Source: Polysphondylium violaceum (taxonomy: Eukaryota; Evosea; Eumycetozoa; Dictyosteliales; Dictyosteliaceae). From it: DNA of 64,000 nucleotides. Shown here piece after piece: positions 1-11,500 of this stretch. The notes below the pieces were generated by a model that did no database searches, was not told where the DNA came from, and saw only the letters and a list, made by a program, of their open reading frames with translations. Where the stretch lies: positions 36,856 to 100,855 of the forward strand of contig AJWJ01000013.1 in NCBI GenBank assembly GCA_000277445.1. The letters run 5' to 3'. The first letter of the stretch is position 1, and each line of letters starts with the position of its first letter. Position numbers and translations under genes: made by a program.

Positions 1-603
1 ATTGTTATTGACTGGCCTACACTACAAGACGGTATGGATCAGCATTGGACAGCAGCAGATGTTGCAAGTTTGTTGGAAGAGATGACCACTCGTTATGCAG
101 TGGACGAGATTGTCACATTTGACGAATGGGGGGTCAGTGGCCATCCCAATCATTGTGACACTCATAGAGGTGTCATTCAGTTTCTCCAAAACTATCAACA
201 AGCACGTTCAAAGAACTTGCCTCATACCCATCGTAAACAAGTAGAGGATCAAAAACAAAATAAAACCGCTGGTCAAATGAAAGAGATACGTGGATATAAA
301 TTGGAAACCGTGGGAATCATTAGAAAGTATATAGGCATTTGGGACATCTGGGTCTCAAAGCTCTTTGGAGCCATTGACGGCGACTCGTATCACGCTAAAC
401 ATAACAACAGTACCGACTCATCGTCGTCGTCTCATAGTAATAGTAATCCTACAATCATGTACACATCAACTCAACTTTTCCCACCCTGTAGCTATGATCC
501 AATGAAACAGCATCAAACTCAATTGGTTTGGTTCCGTTATTTATTTATTTTCCTTTCTCGTTATTCATATATTAATACATTGACTGAAATTAAATTAAAC
601 TAA
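1..603 (+). CDS. pigL: N-acetylglucosaminyl-phosphatidylinositol de-N-acetylase, 3' part
   Basis: The C-terminal part of the PIG-L/LmbE-family deacetylase, the second step of GPI-anchor synthesis, which removes acetate from GlcNAc-PI on the cytoplasmic face of the ER. The frame is open from base 1, so the 5' end lies outside the window; the first ATG at 34 is internal. The metal-binding signature of the family is visible as TFDEWGVSGHPNH near the start, followed by the DxH-type segment CDTHRGVI. The C-terminus (LVWFRYLFIFLSRYSYINTL) matches the usual end of the family. A Ser-rich insert is dictyostelid-like. The N-terminal membrane segment and first metal ligand cannot be checked here. The gene converges with the next one. 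Confidence 0.9.
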   Translation: MVIDWPTLQDGMDQHWTAADVASLLEEMTTRYAVDEIVTFDEWGVSGHPNHCDTHRGVIQFLQNYQQARSKNLPHTHRKQVEDQKQNKTAGQMKEIRGYKLETVGIIRKYIGIWDIWVSKLFGAIDGDSYHAKHNNSTDSSSSSHSNSNPTIMYTSTQLFPPCSYDPMKQHQTQLVWFRYLFIFLSRYSYINTLTEIKLN

Positions 604-683
604 GTCCTTAATTTAAGGTAAAGCAAAAGTAATAAACCAAGATATATTCAATAGAAAATCTAATCTTTATTATTAATACTCAT

Positions 684-1721
684 TTAATCATGATAAATAA
701 TATATTCTCTACTACTTGCACCAAATTTAATGATATCACCTTCGTAGAGATTGTTTAGTTTGTTTGGTATGATTTCTTTGTCGTTTAAAAAGGTTTGGTT
801 TGTGCTGTTGAGATCGATCAATATTGGTCTAACTCCGTTTCTTTCCAATGTAATTTTGGCGTGTACAGATGAACAACTTGGATGTTCGAGTACCACTTTA
901 TTACGACCTTGATCTCTACCAAATGTCAATGGTGACTCGGCTATTATTTCTCTATCTTTTTCGACAATCTCTTGATTTTTAGATACTTTATAAAACCATC
1001 TTCTATTTTTACCATTACTGCTACTACTGCTAGCGCTACTACCACTATGATTTGTTTTGTATTTATTATCATACTCTTCCAACTTTCTCTTCTTTTGTTC
1101 TTTTTCTTTTTCTTCTTTTAACTTCTTACTCATTTGTAACTCTAGCTCTTTCTCCTCCTTGGCTAGTTGTGTTTCTATTAATATATCTCGATAACTTCTA
1201 CCCTTTACTTCACCTTTTCCTGTAAAGGGATCATAGGTCCTAGGTGGACTTAGATCTCTTTTTCTCCATCTCGATCTATACTCTGTCTCTTGCTCTGCAA
1301 CTGTTGGTGCTCTATATTTTTTGATTGGCTATCATTATTATTATCAATATACATTAATATCAAAGCTCTCTGACTAGATTGTGACTCTTAGGTATATATA
1401 AATATGCACACATACATCGTTATCTTCATCGATTGGAATAGAATCTAAAATCTCTTTTGGTGCAGAATAGGAGTCCAACTCCCTTTGCCATGTGGATCTT
1501 TGTTCGTCGTCATCATCGTCTTTGTCATGTTTCTTTTTCTTTTTATCTTTCTTTGATTTTGACGATGATGATGAAGGTAATGAAGTGGGTATGAAATTAT
1601 CAAACTCATCTTCATCCTCATCAGTATATTTAGTTTTATTTGCCCTGGCAGCCTGTACCCTTTTTATCTCTGCTAAATCATCTTCATCGTCACTGTTTTG
1701 GTATTTAATCTTGTTGCTCAT
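684..1721 (-). CDS. FHA-domain protein with SF3B1-like N-terminal region
   Basis: Two exons: 1721..1416 and 1328..684 (intron donor GTATGT, phase 0), giving about 316 aa. The C-terminus (about 212-316) is a forkhead-associated domain with the phosphopeptide-binding residues in place: GR at about 239, S-x-x-H at 255-258, then DLNSTNQTF. The HPSC before the Ser/His motif resembles the SNIP1/Pml1 and NIPP1 FHA domains of splicing factors. Residues about 80-175 resemble the N-terminal region of U2 snRNP protein SF3B1: a YSAPKEILDSIP segment, a PP/APT..E.EYR..R stretch, DPF, then RSYRDIL...L.KEE. There are no HEAT repeats; the frame stops right after the FHA domain. The N-terminus is acidic, with a Lys run. 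Family-level role: probably nuclear, binding phosphoproteins of the spliceosome. The exact function is inferred. Confidence 0.8.
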
Positions 1722-1923
1722 TTATCGTTTTTGGAAAATAAATGAATTGTTGTTTTTTTAGTTCTCTTTTCTTTTTTTCATTTTCTTTGAAATTATAATT
1801 TTTATATATCTTTCAATCAGATAATTAAAAATCGATTTTAATATTCAATTTGATGATTATCCCTTCAAAATTTAGTTTTTAAATTATATAAATATGCATT
1901 GATATTTGTAAATTTCATCTCAA

Positions 1924-1993
1924 GCGCATGTGGTCTAGTGGTATGATGCATCCCTGCCACGGATGCGAACTGGGTTCGATTCCCAGCATGCGC
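1924..1993 (+). tRNA. tRNA-Gly (GCC)
   Basis: A 70-nt cloverleaf. The 7-bp acceptor stem GCGCATG pairs with CATGCGC. A D-arm with AGTGGTA is followed by a 5-bp anticodon stem (CATCC/GGATG) with loop CTGCCAC, giving anticodon GCC. The T-arm is CTGGG TTCGATT CCCAG. There is no intron and CCA is not encoded. The internal A and B box regions are intact and the gene is followed by a T-run (TTTTTTG) about 8 nt downstream, as expected for Pol III. Confidence 0.96.
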
Positions 1994-2538
1994 AAATACT
2001 TTTTTGTTTTTGTCCACTCAAATAGAATGGTTGAGTAAAAAAAAAAAAAATGTTTTGGTTTGTGTTTTTGTTTTGTTATTTGTTTTGTTATTTGTTTAAT
2101 AAATATGGTAGTATTTATAAAGGGGTGGTGAGGTTTACCAGTGAATTAATAAAACATACATATATAAATATTAGAATAAAAGATGATTCTTTAAAATGAT
2201 GAAAGCATGAATATAATATTTTTTTTTATTCATATTAAAAGTTTTCATAAAAATGATTTTTACAATTAATTGTAAGTTCCCGATGTGAAATTTAATATAT
2301 AAAATAAGATTGCTGTCATTTCAATGAATTTGGATGAGTTATGTGTATCTACTACATTTGTCTATGAACAAATCCATATAAAAAGATGAGGGCGATGATG
2401 ATAAAACATAATTTTATATCTCTTTAAAATTTTTTTTTTTTGTTGTAAAATTTCAAATAGAAATTAAATTAATAATATATATACTATTTAATTATATTAA
2501 TTTTATACTAAATTTAATTTTCTTTTATTATATATATT
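1994..2538. other. AT-rich intergenic region
   Basis: Very AT-rich DNA with A- and T-runs between the tRNA and the 3' end of the TCAIM-like gene. No ORF, RNA gene or retroelement remnant is visible downstream of the tRNA, although tRNA flanks are common retrotransposon targets in dictyostelids. Confidence 0.6.
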
Positions 2539-5477
2539 TTAATTTTTTTCAACGTATTCAGATTCATTGGTGGTATTATCAATTTCACTTAATTCGGAAT
2601 CAGTGGAAAGATCAATTTGTTTTCTCTCTATAATTTCCTTAAAGTATGGAGAGTGTATTGAAAGATAATTTAGAATGTTGGAAACAGTTTTTTTAAATGA
2701 TCGACTTGAAATGTTTGAGACTATGGTGGCGTGTTTACCATCTCTTGAAATGGTGACCTTGTCAGTGGTGCCGATGTACCAATCAACATTTTTACCAATG
2801 GTTCTAAATATGTCCATTTCTTTGTTTTCAGTGTGACTAGCGATATTGGTCATTGCTCTAATAGAAGAGAATTGTTGACCCTTGTCTTGAGCTTGAGTAT
2901 TTTCAATCTTTGCATTTCTTAAATTGAGGGCAGATTTAAAGGAATCCAATTGGCCTTTGATTGCTAAAATTGATTTAAGGTATTGAGCGTCTTCAGCTGG
3001 TGATTCACCCTTGTAAAGTTGTTCAAAACCATCTTGAGAGGCGTTGAGGAAGAGGAATAACTCAATGTCTTTAAAGTTGGATGGGATAAAAAGGAAACCT
3101 GCTGATCTGTCTTCAGTGAAAATGAATTGATAACGATCTGAAATGATGAGATGAACTTTACTCCAATTGAAATCTGAAAGTTTTTGATAAACAATTGAAT
3201 AGTTGTCTTTGTTCTTTTCTTGTGGTGTATTATTTTCTTTTACATTGGTTTTGGTTGATGATGTTGATGATGATGATGGACTTGAAAGTGTTTCTAAAAA
3301 GGAATTTAATTCATCCTCCAATGATTTAGCTTCAGTTTTCTTATCACCAAGGTCAAAATCAAAGTTAAATTCACTTGATTCTGTGGCAGCTTTTTCGGTG
3401 GTTTCAGCAGCGGTGGTGCCAATAAAGTCAATTGTATTTGATTTAAATAATTTGGGGAATACAATTTCATTGGTGGTGGCTGGCTTAACATTATCTTGTA
3501 ATTGAGTATCGATTGGGGCTTTATTTGATGAACCAAAAAGTGATTTCAAAGCTGGGTCTTCGGTTGGAGCGGCACTGAAATCAAAACCAGAGAGTGGATC
3601 CACTGTACTGTTTTGGTCTTGGAAATAAAATGGTACTGGGACAGGTGTGTTGATAAGATTCTTTAATCTTTCAATGGCTGTAAGACTTTGATTCAAGTAT
3701 GGAGTCGATTGAATTTCATTAAAGCTGTATTTATCGACAAATTGTAATGGTTTTTCACGTTGATCTGGAATGGTGTTTGGTAAATTGTTTTTATATTTCT
3801 CTTGGAGGTAGAGATGTTGATCGACGATTTGTTCTGGGTCGCTTGGAACTCTTCCTTTGGCTAAATCTTTTTCTTGAATGTCTAAAATTAATTCAGTTCT
3901 TTCCTTTTCGCTTGTGGTAATGTTGTTGAGTTTCCAATTTTCAACTTCTTCAACGTCGAGTTTGGAACTTGGAAGTGATTTCCAGAGTTGAGCTTTGGTG
4001 GCATCGAGGAAATTGATGACTGGGATCTTTAACTCTCCAACGAGACCAAGAGAGGTATTGAATTTATCACGAACATTTTGCATATTTTTTTGATTGATGG
4101 AAAACAAGTTTTCAATAACAACACTGGTGGAGCCAAGAGCTTCCTCTAAACCGATGGCTTTTTCTTCTAAAACGGCACGATTGTTGAGGGTGATGGAAGA
4201 GATTTCGTTAAATGATTTCATGACGTATGGGATAACCTTGCTCTTTACATATGGGAGTACTTGAGCGGCTTGGAAATCTTTTTCCAAGACGACAAAACCT
4301 TTTGGTGCTAAATTCTTTTCCAACTTGTCTTTGTGGGCGGCGTCGGTGATCATGATTGGTAATGATTGCCAATCACCATATTCGAGGGCCAATAAATTCT
4401 CTTTGAGATGAACGAGTTGATCGTCAACCAATTGTCTAAAACCTAATTGACGCATATAATCGGCATCACCTTTGGCAGATTCGCCAAAGTAAAAGTATAC
4501 TTTACTCTCTTGGAAACCATCGATTAAAACTTGATGTTCTGCATGATGTTCAGAGGTTCTTCTTAATGGAGTGACTGGGAATTTCTCTAAAAACTCTTCA
4601 ACTTGTTGAGAAAGAGATAAATGAACTGGTTTATTGGTAAAGTATTCTTCCCATGGATCATCAAACATTTCCTTTGGTTGAGTGGTTGGTGTTTTAACTG
4701 CTTCTTTATCACTTTGTGATACAACAATACCTGATTTTTCTAAAAGATCATAAATTTGTCTATATGTTGAGAATCTAAAATTGTTATACGTATTAATATA
4801 TATAATATTCGTACTCATACTATTCTTATTATGATTATTATTTACCTAAATTCAATTGTATATTCTACTAAACTAGTTCTTGATGATAAAATGGATGGTG
4901 AAGCTTCGGCAAATTGTAAAGTATGATTAACCAATTGAACAGATTCAGATTCATCTTCTGGTTGAATGTGGAATGATAAATCGACTGTGGTTGGTACTTT
5001 TTCAAGTTTGGTGGTGTCTGAAACATCTTGAGATACTTTAATATAGTCGTCTAAAGTTCTGAGAAGGTTGTTGAGTTGAGTAAGAGATTTTTGATTGTGA
5101 ACGCTGAGATCAACATTGTTGAAAAACAAATCTGGATGTACTCTGAGAAAGAATTTGTTCAAGTAAGCTCTAATATTCTTTTCAACATCTTTGGCAGAAT
5201 GATGATATGGGAGTTGATTTGGTGATACTTCAACTAAAGTTTCACGAAGATTCTCTCCATTGCCTGTATAGTATTGGTCTTGAGATACGTTGAAATTATC
5301 ACGTCTGAAATCATTTTCAGAGGTTTGTGTAGTGTTGAATGATCTTGTGGTACTTGGGGTAGTAGTAGCACAGAGTAATCTAGAGGTGGTGGTTGATGTT
5401 GAAGTTATTCTTCCATGAGCCAACACTTTAGCTCCTGCTCTAGGACTAATAGAGATTCTAGAGAATAATTGATTCAT
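2539..5477 (-). CDS. TCAIM-like mitochondrial protein (DUF4460/DUF4461 type)
   Basis: Two exons, 5477..4846 and 4774..2539 (70-nt intron, phase 2), giving about 955 aa. The N-terminus is rich in Arg/Ser/Thr without acids, as in a mitochondrial presequence. Residues about 90-150 hold a J-domain-like segment (RAYLNKFFLRVHPDLF..., then QKSLTQLNNLL) typical of the TCAIM N-terminal DUF4460; the HPD triplet is present. The long second part corresponds to the DUF4461 region, interrupted by Ser/Thr-rich and acidic low-complexity inserts around residues 640-760, which explains why it is about twice the length of animal TCAIM. Known family role: a mitochondrial protein of poorly defined function. Assignment rests on the J-like segment plus the overall architecture. 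Confidence 0.72.
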
Positions 5478-5769
5478 AGTGGTGTGTGAGTGTGGTGGTT
5501 ATCGTGATGATCTATCTAATGCACCAATATACTCTGACAAACAAACTACTATTGTGCTTATTATCGTCTGAAGCGTGCAATGAAAACGAATTCCCTCACA
5601 AAAAAAATCAATCACTGATACAAAAAAAAAAAATTTAAAAAAAATTGAGGCAAGAATTTTTTTTTTTTACGAAGATCATTTTTTTGAGTAAAATTTTTGT
5701 CGTTTTTTTTTGATTGAAAAAAGTCATATGACCCTTGATTAAATATATATATTATGTGTGTTTATTAAT
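5478..5769. other. short intergenic region with A/T homopolymers
   Basis: The 5' flank of the TCAIM-like gene and 3' flank of the following gene. It holds several A and T runs of 8-12 nt, which are typical dictyostelid promoter and terminator flanks. No gene seen. Confidence 0.5.
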
Positions 5770-8177
5770 TTACATGATTGAACAAGACGACGAGTTGGAT
5801 GACTTGAACATTTGATTGTATTTTACATTGATGTCTTTTTCGATTTTTTTGATTTGCTCGGTAGGGAGATGTTGGTTGTATGCGTAGGCGCCGAGGAGAG
5901 AATAGATTTGACGGAATTTCTCATAGTCGGCAATTGGGTGCGGTGTGGTCGAAGTGACGTCGGTCTTGCAGGCTACGACAATGATGGGTTTGGTAGCATC
6001 TCTTTTTCTGATCTCTACCAAATAGTTGTTGACATTGTCAAAACTGTGTTTGACGCTGTGACTAAAGCACACGACAAAGAAACTGATTTTGTTGAATTCC
6101 TCCATTGAGATTTTGTTTTCGAGGGGTTCGTAAAACTTGATGATACTCTTAGTGGCTCGGCCGGTGTGGTTAAGGCCATTGACCAAGGTGGTTTTGCCGA
6201 CTTGGGCATCACCGATACAACATGCTTTGAGTTCTTTGACCTTGGCGTTATTTCCGCTGCTGGCATCGACGACAGAGGCGAAATTGAATATACTGCTAAT
6301 GGATGATTCGACGCTGCTGCCCAAAGAGATTGAGGATGAGGAGGCGGTCAATGTTGACTCGGCAGCTGAACTGGGGAGTGACGAGAGTGGAGAAGTAGGT
6401 TTGGTGGATTTGGCCTTTCTTCCACCAGTGTTTGGCTCAAAGTATCCTAAATTTGGATTATAAAAGTAACTGGGAGAGGTTGATTTATTCAGACTAAAAT
6501 CATACCATGCTTCACGTACTTTAATCATACTTGGTACACCATATTCTTTGACAACTACATTCTTTTTAGCGGCAGTTGTAGTGGTTGTAGTGGTAGTTTT
6601 CTTTTCTTCACCTACAAATATATCATCATCTTTTTCTTGTTCCAAACTACTCTTGGTTGCTTCATCTTTGGTCATTTCTTCTTTTTTAACTACTGTAAAG
6701 TTTTCTTGATTTAAATCATCAAATATTTGATTCATTTCCTCACATACCTCTCCTTGATTAATTTCTTTTTGATACTCTTCAAACTTTTCCTTTGAGGCCT
6801 CTCTGTAACAAATAGCTAAAAACATTTCAGTGATCAACTAGAGTAGTATAAATAGTTAGTATAAATAATAGAGTATAATAGAGCAAAGATATATACATTA
6901 AACTTTTTAAAATTAATACAAATTCCACCAGATCTTTCAGCAATATCGTCATAAAAGATTGAGTTACCCAATGCTCTAACACCATAGATTTTAATACCTT
7001 TGTCATAGAGATCATCACACTCTTGGAACCAGTTTATATTGAGGTCTGTAAAGGTAGGCTGATGAGGGTTTGAATCACCAATCATGACAAATGCTTTGGA
7101 TGTGTGTTGGGACCAAGAGAGTTCTTTGGCTTTTCTTAGAGCAAACTCATAGGCTTCGGGTGCATCGCCTCCACTGGTGTTTGGAACACCGTTGATAAAG
7201 GATACAATACGTGCGATATCTTGAGACAAATCCAATACTTTGAGGACATTTACGCCATCACAGTAGTCGCCCATACCCATGATACCAATCTTTATGTTGG
7301 GGATATCTTTCATGAGACGACTGACAGTTTCCACGACTTGGGTTCTGACAGATTGAATAATGGATGCCATGCTACCTGTAGTATCAAAACAAAAAACAAT
7401 CTCAACGTCGGATGATATCGACGATTCGACAAAACTACTGAGTAGGGCATCTTTATCAAAATACTCCTCGACAGGAGGTGGTGGAGGAGGTACTGGTGTG
7501 GAGGATGGTTTATGGTGGTATCTGCTGGGACCACCAGGAGTGGTGTATTCATCATCGCTGCTATCACTTTCACTGGAGCTGTCATAGGCCGATTTGCCTG
7601 GTGTTGAAGAAAACGAGGATTTTCCTTTGGTGTAGGTGCCTTTGGTTGATGTGGTTGTGGTAGATTTGGACTTGTAGGCTGGGATTGGTGGAGGCACTGG
7701 GGGCAAACTCGAGCCCCCACTAATGACCAAATCCACTCTATCAAAGGTAGATATCTTTTCTTGAACATCATCGTTTGGTGAAAAAAATGAATCAGAGTTC
7801 TCCTTCTTTAACTGAACAGTGACATTGTATTTCTTGAGCTCTTCAATCTGATCTTCAAGATTGGTTTTGATTTGTTTGATCAAATGATACATTTTCAAAC
7901 CTTTGTTATTTGGCAATTCAACCATATATTCTTTACCTTTGTATTGCAAGAGTACTTTGATCTCTTTGATTAACATCATATGTATAGTACTCTCTTTTTT
8001 GATTCCACAAGCACCAACAGTACCCTTTGAAAGAACATCACCCGCAAACATTAGATTAAATTGAAATCTAGGATGACTTGTTCTTTCAGATACCTTAGTA
8101 TATAACACCTCTAACGAATCATCCAACGATACATCCAAAGAGAATGTAATAGTAGGTGTTTTAATTAAAATCAACAT
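5770..8177 (-). CDS. Ubiquitin-like / von Willebrand A / Rho-like GTPase fusion protein
   Basis: Two exons, 8177..6897 and 6837..5770 (phase 0), giving about 782 aa. Residues 1-69 are a ubiquitin-like beta-grasp: KTPTITFSLDV, then LMFAGDVLSKG and KKESTIHMML match ubiquitin position by position. A Pro/Ser linker follows, then a vWA domain (about 255-425) with an intact MIDAS start DTTGSM at 265-270. After a Thr/Ser-rich linker, residues about 630-782 resemble Rho GTPases: G1 GDAQVGKTT at about 636-644, the SFFVVCFS strand, and G4-like ACKTDV. However, the span holding switch I and the DxxG of switch II is largely missing, so it is probably a pseudo-GTPase. The protein ends in CSIM, a CaaX prenylation motif. 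This predicts a membrane-attached adaptor; the partner and role are unknown. Confidence 0.85.
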
Positions 8178-8514
8178 TTTTTACTTTTATCTATATATAT
8201 CTCTAGTCTATATATCTATATTTATCTTTATCTATATTTATTTTTAACTATGCAATATTATTCTCATTTTTTTCCAAAACACCCCCTTTTAGCTTTGATC
8301 ATTCGCGCAAAAAATTGTCAAAAAAAATATGAAAAAAGTTCAAAAAAAACAATTCGTTGAAAATTTTGATTTGAAAAAAAATCGTTATAAAAATAGTTTA
8401 TTAAATATCTAATCATATGAATGGTAATAATAATCATTACAGATAATAAAAAAAAGATAATTTGTTTTAAATATATATATATTACTATTATTGTTTTACA
8501 ATAATTTATATTTT
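8178..8514. other. AT-rich intergenic region
   Basis: Divided between the 5' flank of the fusion gene (a repeated TCTATAT motif at 8190-8250) and the 3' flank of the large TPR gene. No coding signal seen. Confidence 0.5.
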
Positions 8515-11500
8515 TTATTCATCACTATTATTTACAAAGAATGTAGGATTAAAAAGAACGATGGGCACATAAAATTCATCCTTAATTGTTTGGATCGTTG
8601 AAATAAGGAATTGATATCTTTCTTTTTTCGAAGTTGAATGAGATGTTTTGATATTTTGTTTTAATTGGTTATCATAGATCTTGTAGAATCGGGACATGAT
8701 CTCTTTTTGTTTGGAAAATGGAATAAATAAAACATGACATATTGGTTTAGTTCTAATAAAAGATAGTTTAAATTAGTATGAGTTGAGTAATGAATATCAA
8801 TATAAATATACATACTTTAATAAAATAAAAGGTATTTGAGAAAGATCAACCAAATCATTATATGTAAAGACTGTAATTGGATATTGAATACCACTAGAGT
8901 TGGACGAGGAATTGTATTGATCAATGAAATTGGTGATGTGGTGGGGTTTGGAAACAGACAAATCAAAAAAGTCTAGATATTTGTACTTTTTCTTGGTGAT
9001 GGCGGGCTTGGTGCCAATTTTGATCAAAGCAGAGTGGTATGGATTGTTGTGGTTGACGACACGATTGCCAGATGGCTGCACGGGGGTGGTGAATAGATTG
9101 TGGAGAATAGATTTGACGGTAAATTCTTTTTTCACGTAATCGTTGGTATGGGATTTATCGGTTTGGCTGTAGCAGCAATTGATAAAGCAGGGCAACGATT
9201 TGCAGTCCTCGTCAACGCGTATGCCGCCAAGCATGTTGGATTCGGCAGCGGCGTTGTAATAGTTGGTTTTGAGGATATCCAACAGCGATAGATAACGCAC
9301 GACAAACTCTGGCAAGATCAACTCCCAGGGGAAGATTTGGAGACTCTTGGAGCATACAAACAAGAGGGGCGTGGTCGAGATGTTGGCCGGTACGAGGTTG
9401 GCAGGCGTTTCGACGACAGGCTTTGAGGTGGCACCAATGCCAAAGAAACCAAATGTTTTGCTTGAGGTGGTCTTTTTCTGTTGGAGGTTGGTCGACGAGG
9501 TCGATTGCTTGATCTTTTCCTTGTCGGTCGGGAGGATCTCAAATAACGAGGCAAAGGTGGTGTGTTGGAGGTCCTGCACAATCTTTTTTCGGGCATCCTC
9601 TTCCTGGATATCGCGGCCATCCTTGGAGGTCAACGACAAGAGCGAAGTGATGGACGAGAGAATCTCGGGAGAAAAAGTGATGGCTTGATCGTTGGTCTTG
9701 GTGTTGGTCTCAAACGAGGACAAGGATTTACGCTCTTCGCCAGAGTTGACAAACAAAAAGAGCTGGAGTGGGTTTTGCTCGGAACACTCGCGCATCTCTC
9801 TGTGAGAAAAGACCTTGCACACTTGATACGATAGCTGATCGATAGAGATGTAGGCCTTGGAGTAGGCGGGGTCTTCAGACTTTATCATTCTCTTGGCAAG
9901 CGATATGAGGGACAACTGTTGCGATGTGTATATCTTTCTGCCGGCACTGCTCGAGCCAACACTCATACTACGGCCATGCACATCAGAGAGTAGATGCGAT
10001 GGTGGAGTGGGGAGATGGGGATGAGTGTTTTGGTGTTGATGGTGAGGGGTGCCGTGGTGATGATGGTGATCCTTGTCATTGGCATGATGGTCCTTGTGAT
10101 TTCTCTCCTGGGGTGGTGAATCGGGTGGATGAGGGGTGCTGTTGATGGGCGACGAGTTGGACGAGGAGGGGTGGTGCACGGCGCCAACAAGATCTGCGTT
10201 GTCATCGGTGCCAGCTGGTGGACCAAGGGTGCTTGCAAGAAAGGCCATCAACTCGTTGTGGAAATTATGAGTCTTTTCAATAAACTTGGGGGCCGATCTA
10301 AACGAGTTTTGGTTGGCCCTGCTAAAGGAGCCGAAAAAGGACTTTTTCTTGGAACCAGCATCTTCAATGTTGGATGAAGCCCAATAGGGTCTGTTGCAGA
10401 GATACAAGAGGATCTTTTCCAATGAGATCAAAGGGGACACTGCAAACGACACCTTTTCATTGGCGTTTGACAATAGATACACCTCCAAATATAGTATATT
10501 AGATGGAGGAGAGAGGGGAGTGAGCTCCTCATTGCCACCAATACGATTGAATCTCTTTCTTCCGCTCGAGGGAACATAGTGGATAAAGTAGTTGTCCACT
10601 TGCAAGGAAAACACCAGCTTTTGGAGAGTGGCATTGATCTTGGACGAGGCATTGAACGAGAGTTCTTCGTATTTGGATGCTTGATTTCTGCTAATGGTCG
10701 CCTGACCAGCATTGGATGGTGTACGATTACGTCCGCCTTCTGTCAAACTGGCCAAATTACTCTTGGTCTGACTTCTAAACAAACTGCCAAGATTGTTGAT
10801 ACTCATCAGCGATGATGGTGATCCGTAATTTAAATTGGGTGACATGTTTCCTGGAGAGTTTGTGGCGGCGTTGTTGTTGTTACTATTACTATTGTTACTA
10901 TTATTAAGAGTTGGTGGAGAACTGCTGCCACTAGAGGGACTTGTGCTGCCATTGTGAGCAATACTATTGGCAATGTGATTCTTGAACGATTGCATGGCCT
11001 TGAGGATTTGTTTGATGGTGCCTTTGTTTCTGGTCGACAGCTCCTCTTGGTTGATCTTGCCCATAGAGTACTTTCGGATTTCATTTTTGATCGAGTGGAA
11101 GGATCCCCAGATCTTTTCACCGACCTCGTCGCCATTGGATATCGACTTTTCTTCGTCTTTGGTCTTTTCGCCAAAGGTCAGATTTGAGACCGAGGCGGCC
11201 GATGCGCCGCTTCCGAGCGAGATGCTGTTACGGTGGCCACCGCTACTGGTGCTGCCGGTGCTGCTGTTGACAGCCTTGGAGTTGGGCGATGTGGCAAACT
11301 CATTCAGCTTGTTTACGCCCTTGCCCACAGAGAACGAGACCTCCATACGATTCTTTTTAAAGGATCGGCCAATGGTGAGCGATTTGTACGAGTAGGGCAA
11401 AAAGATCTTTTCAATCTGTGGATTGCTCTCGTAGGAAAAGGGCTTGTTGGACTGGATGGGACGCTGGTTGGCTTGTGTGATGTCATTTTCCAGATTGAGG

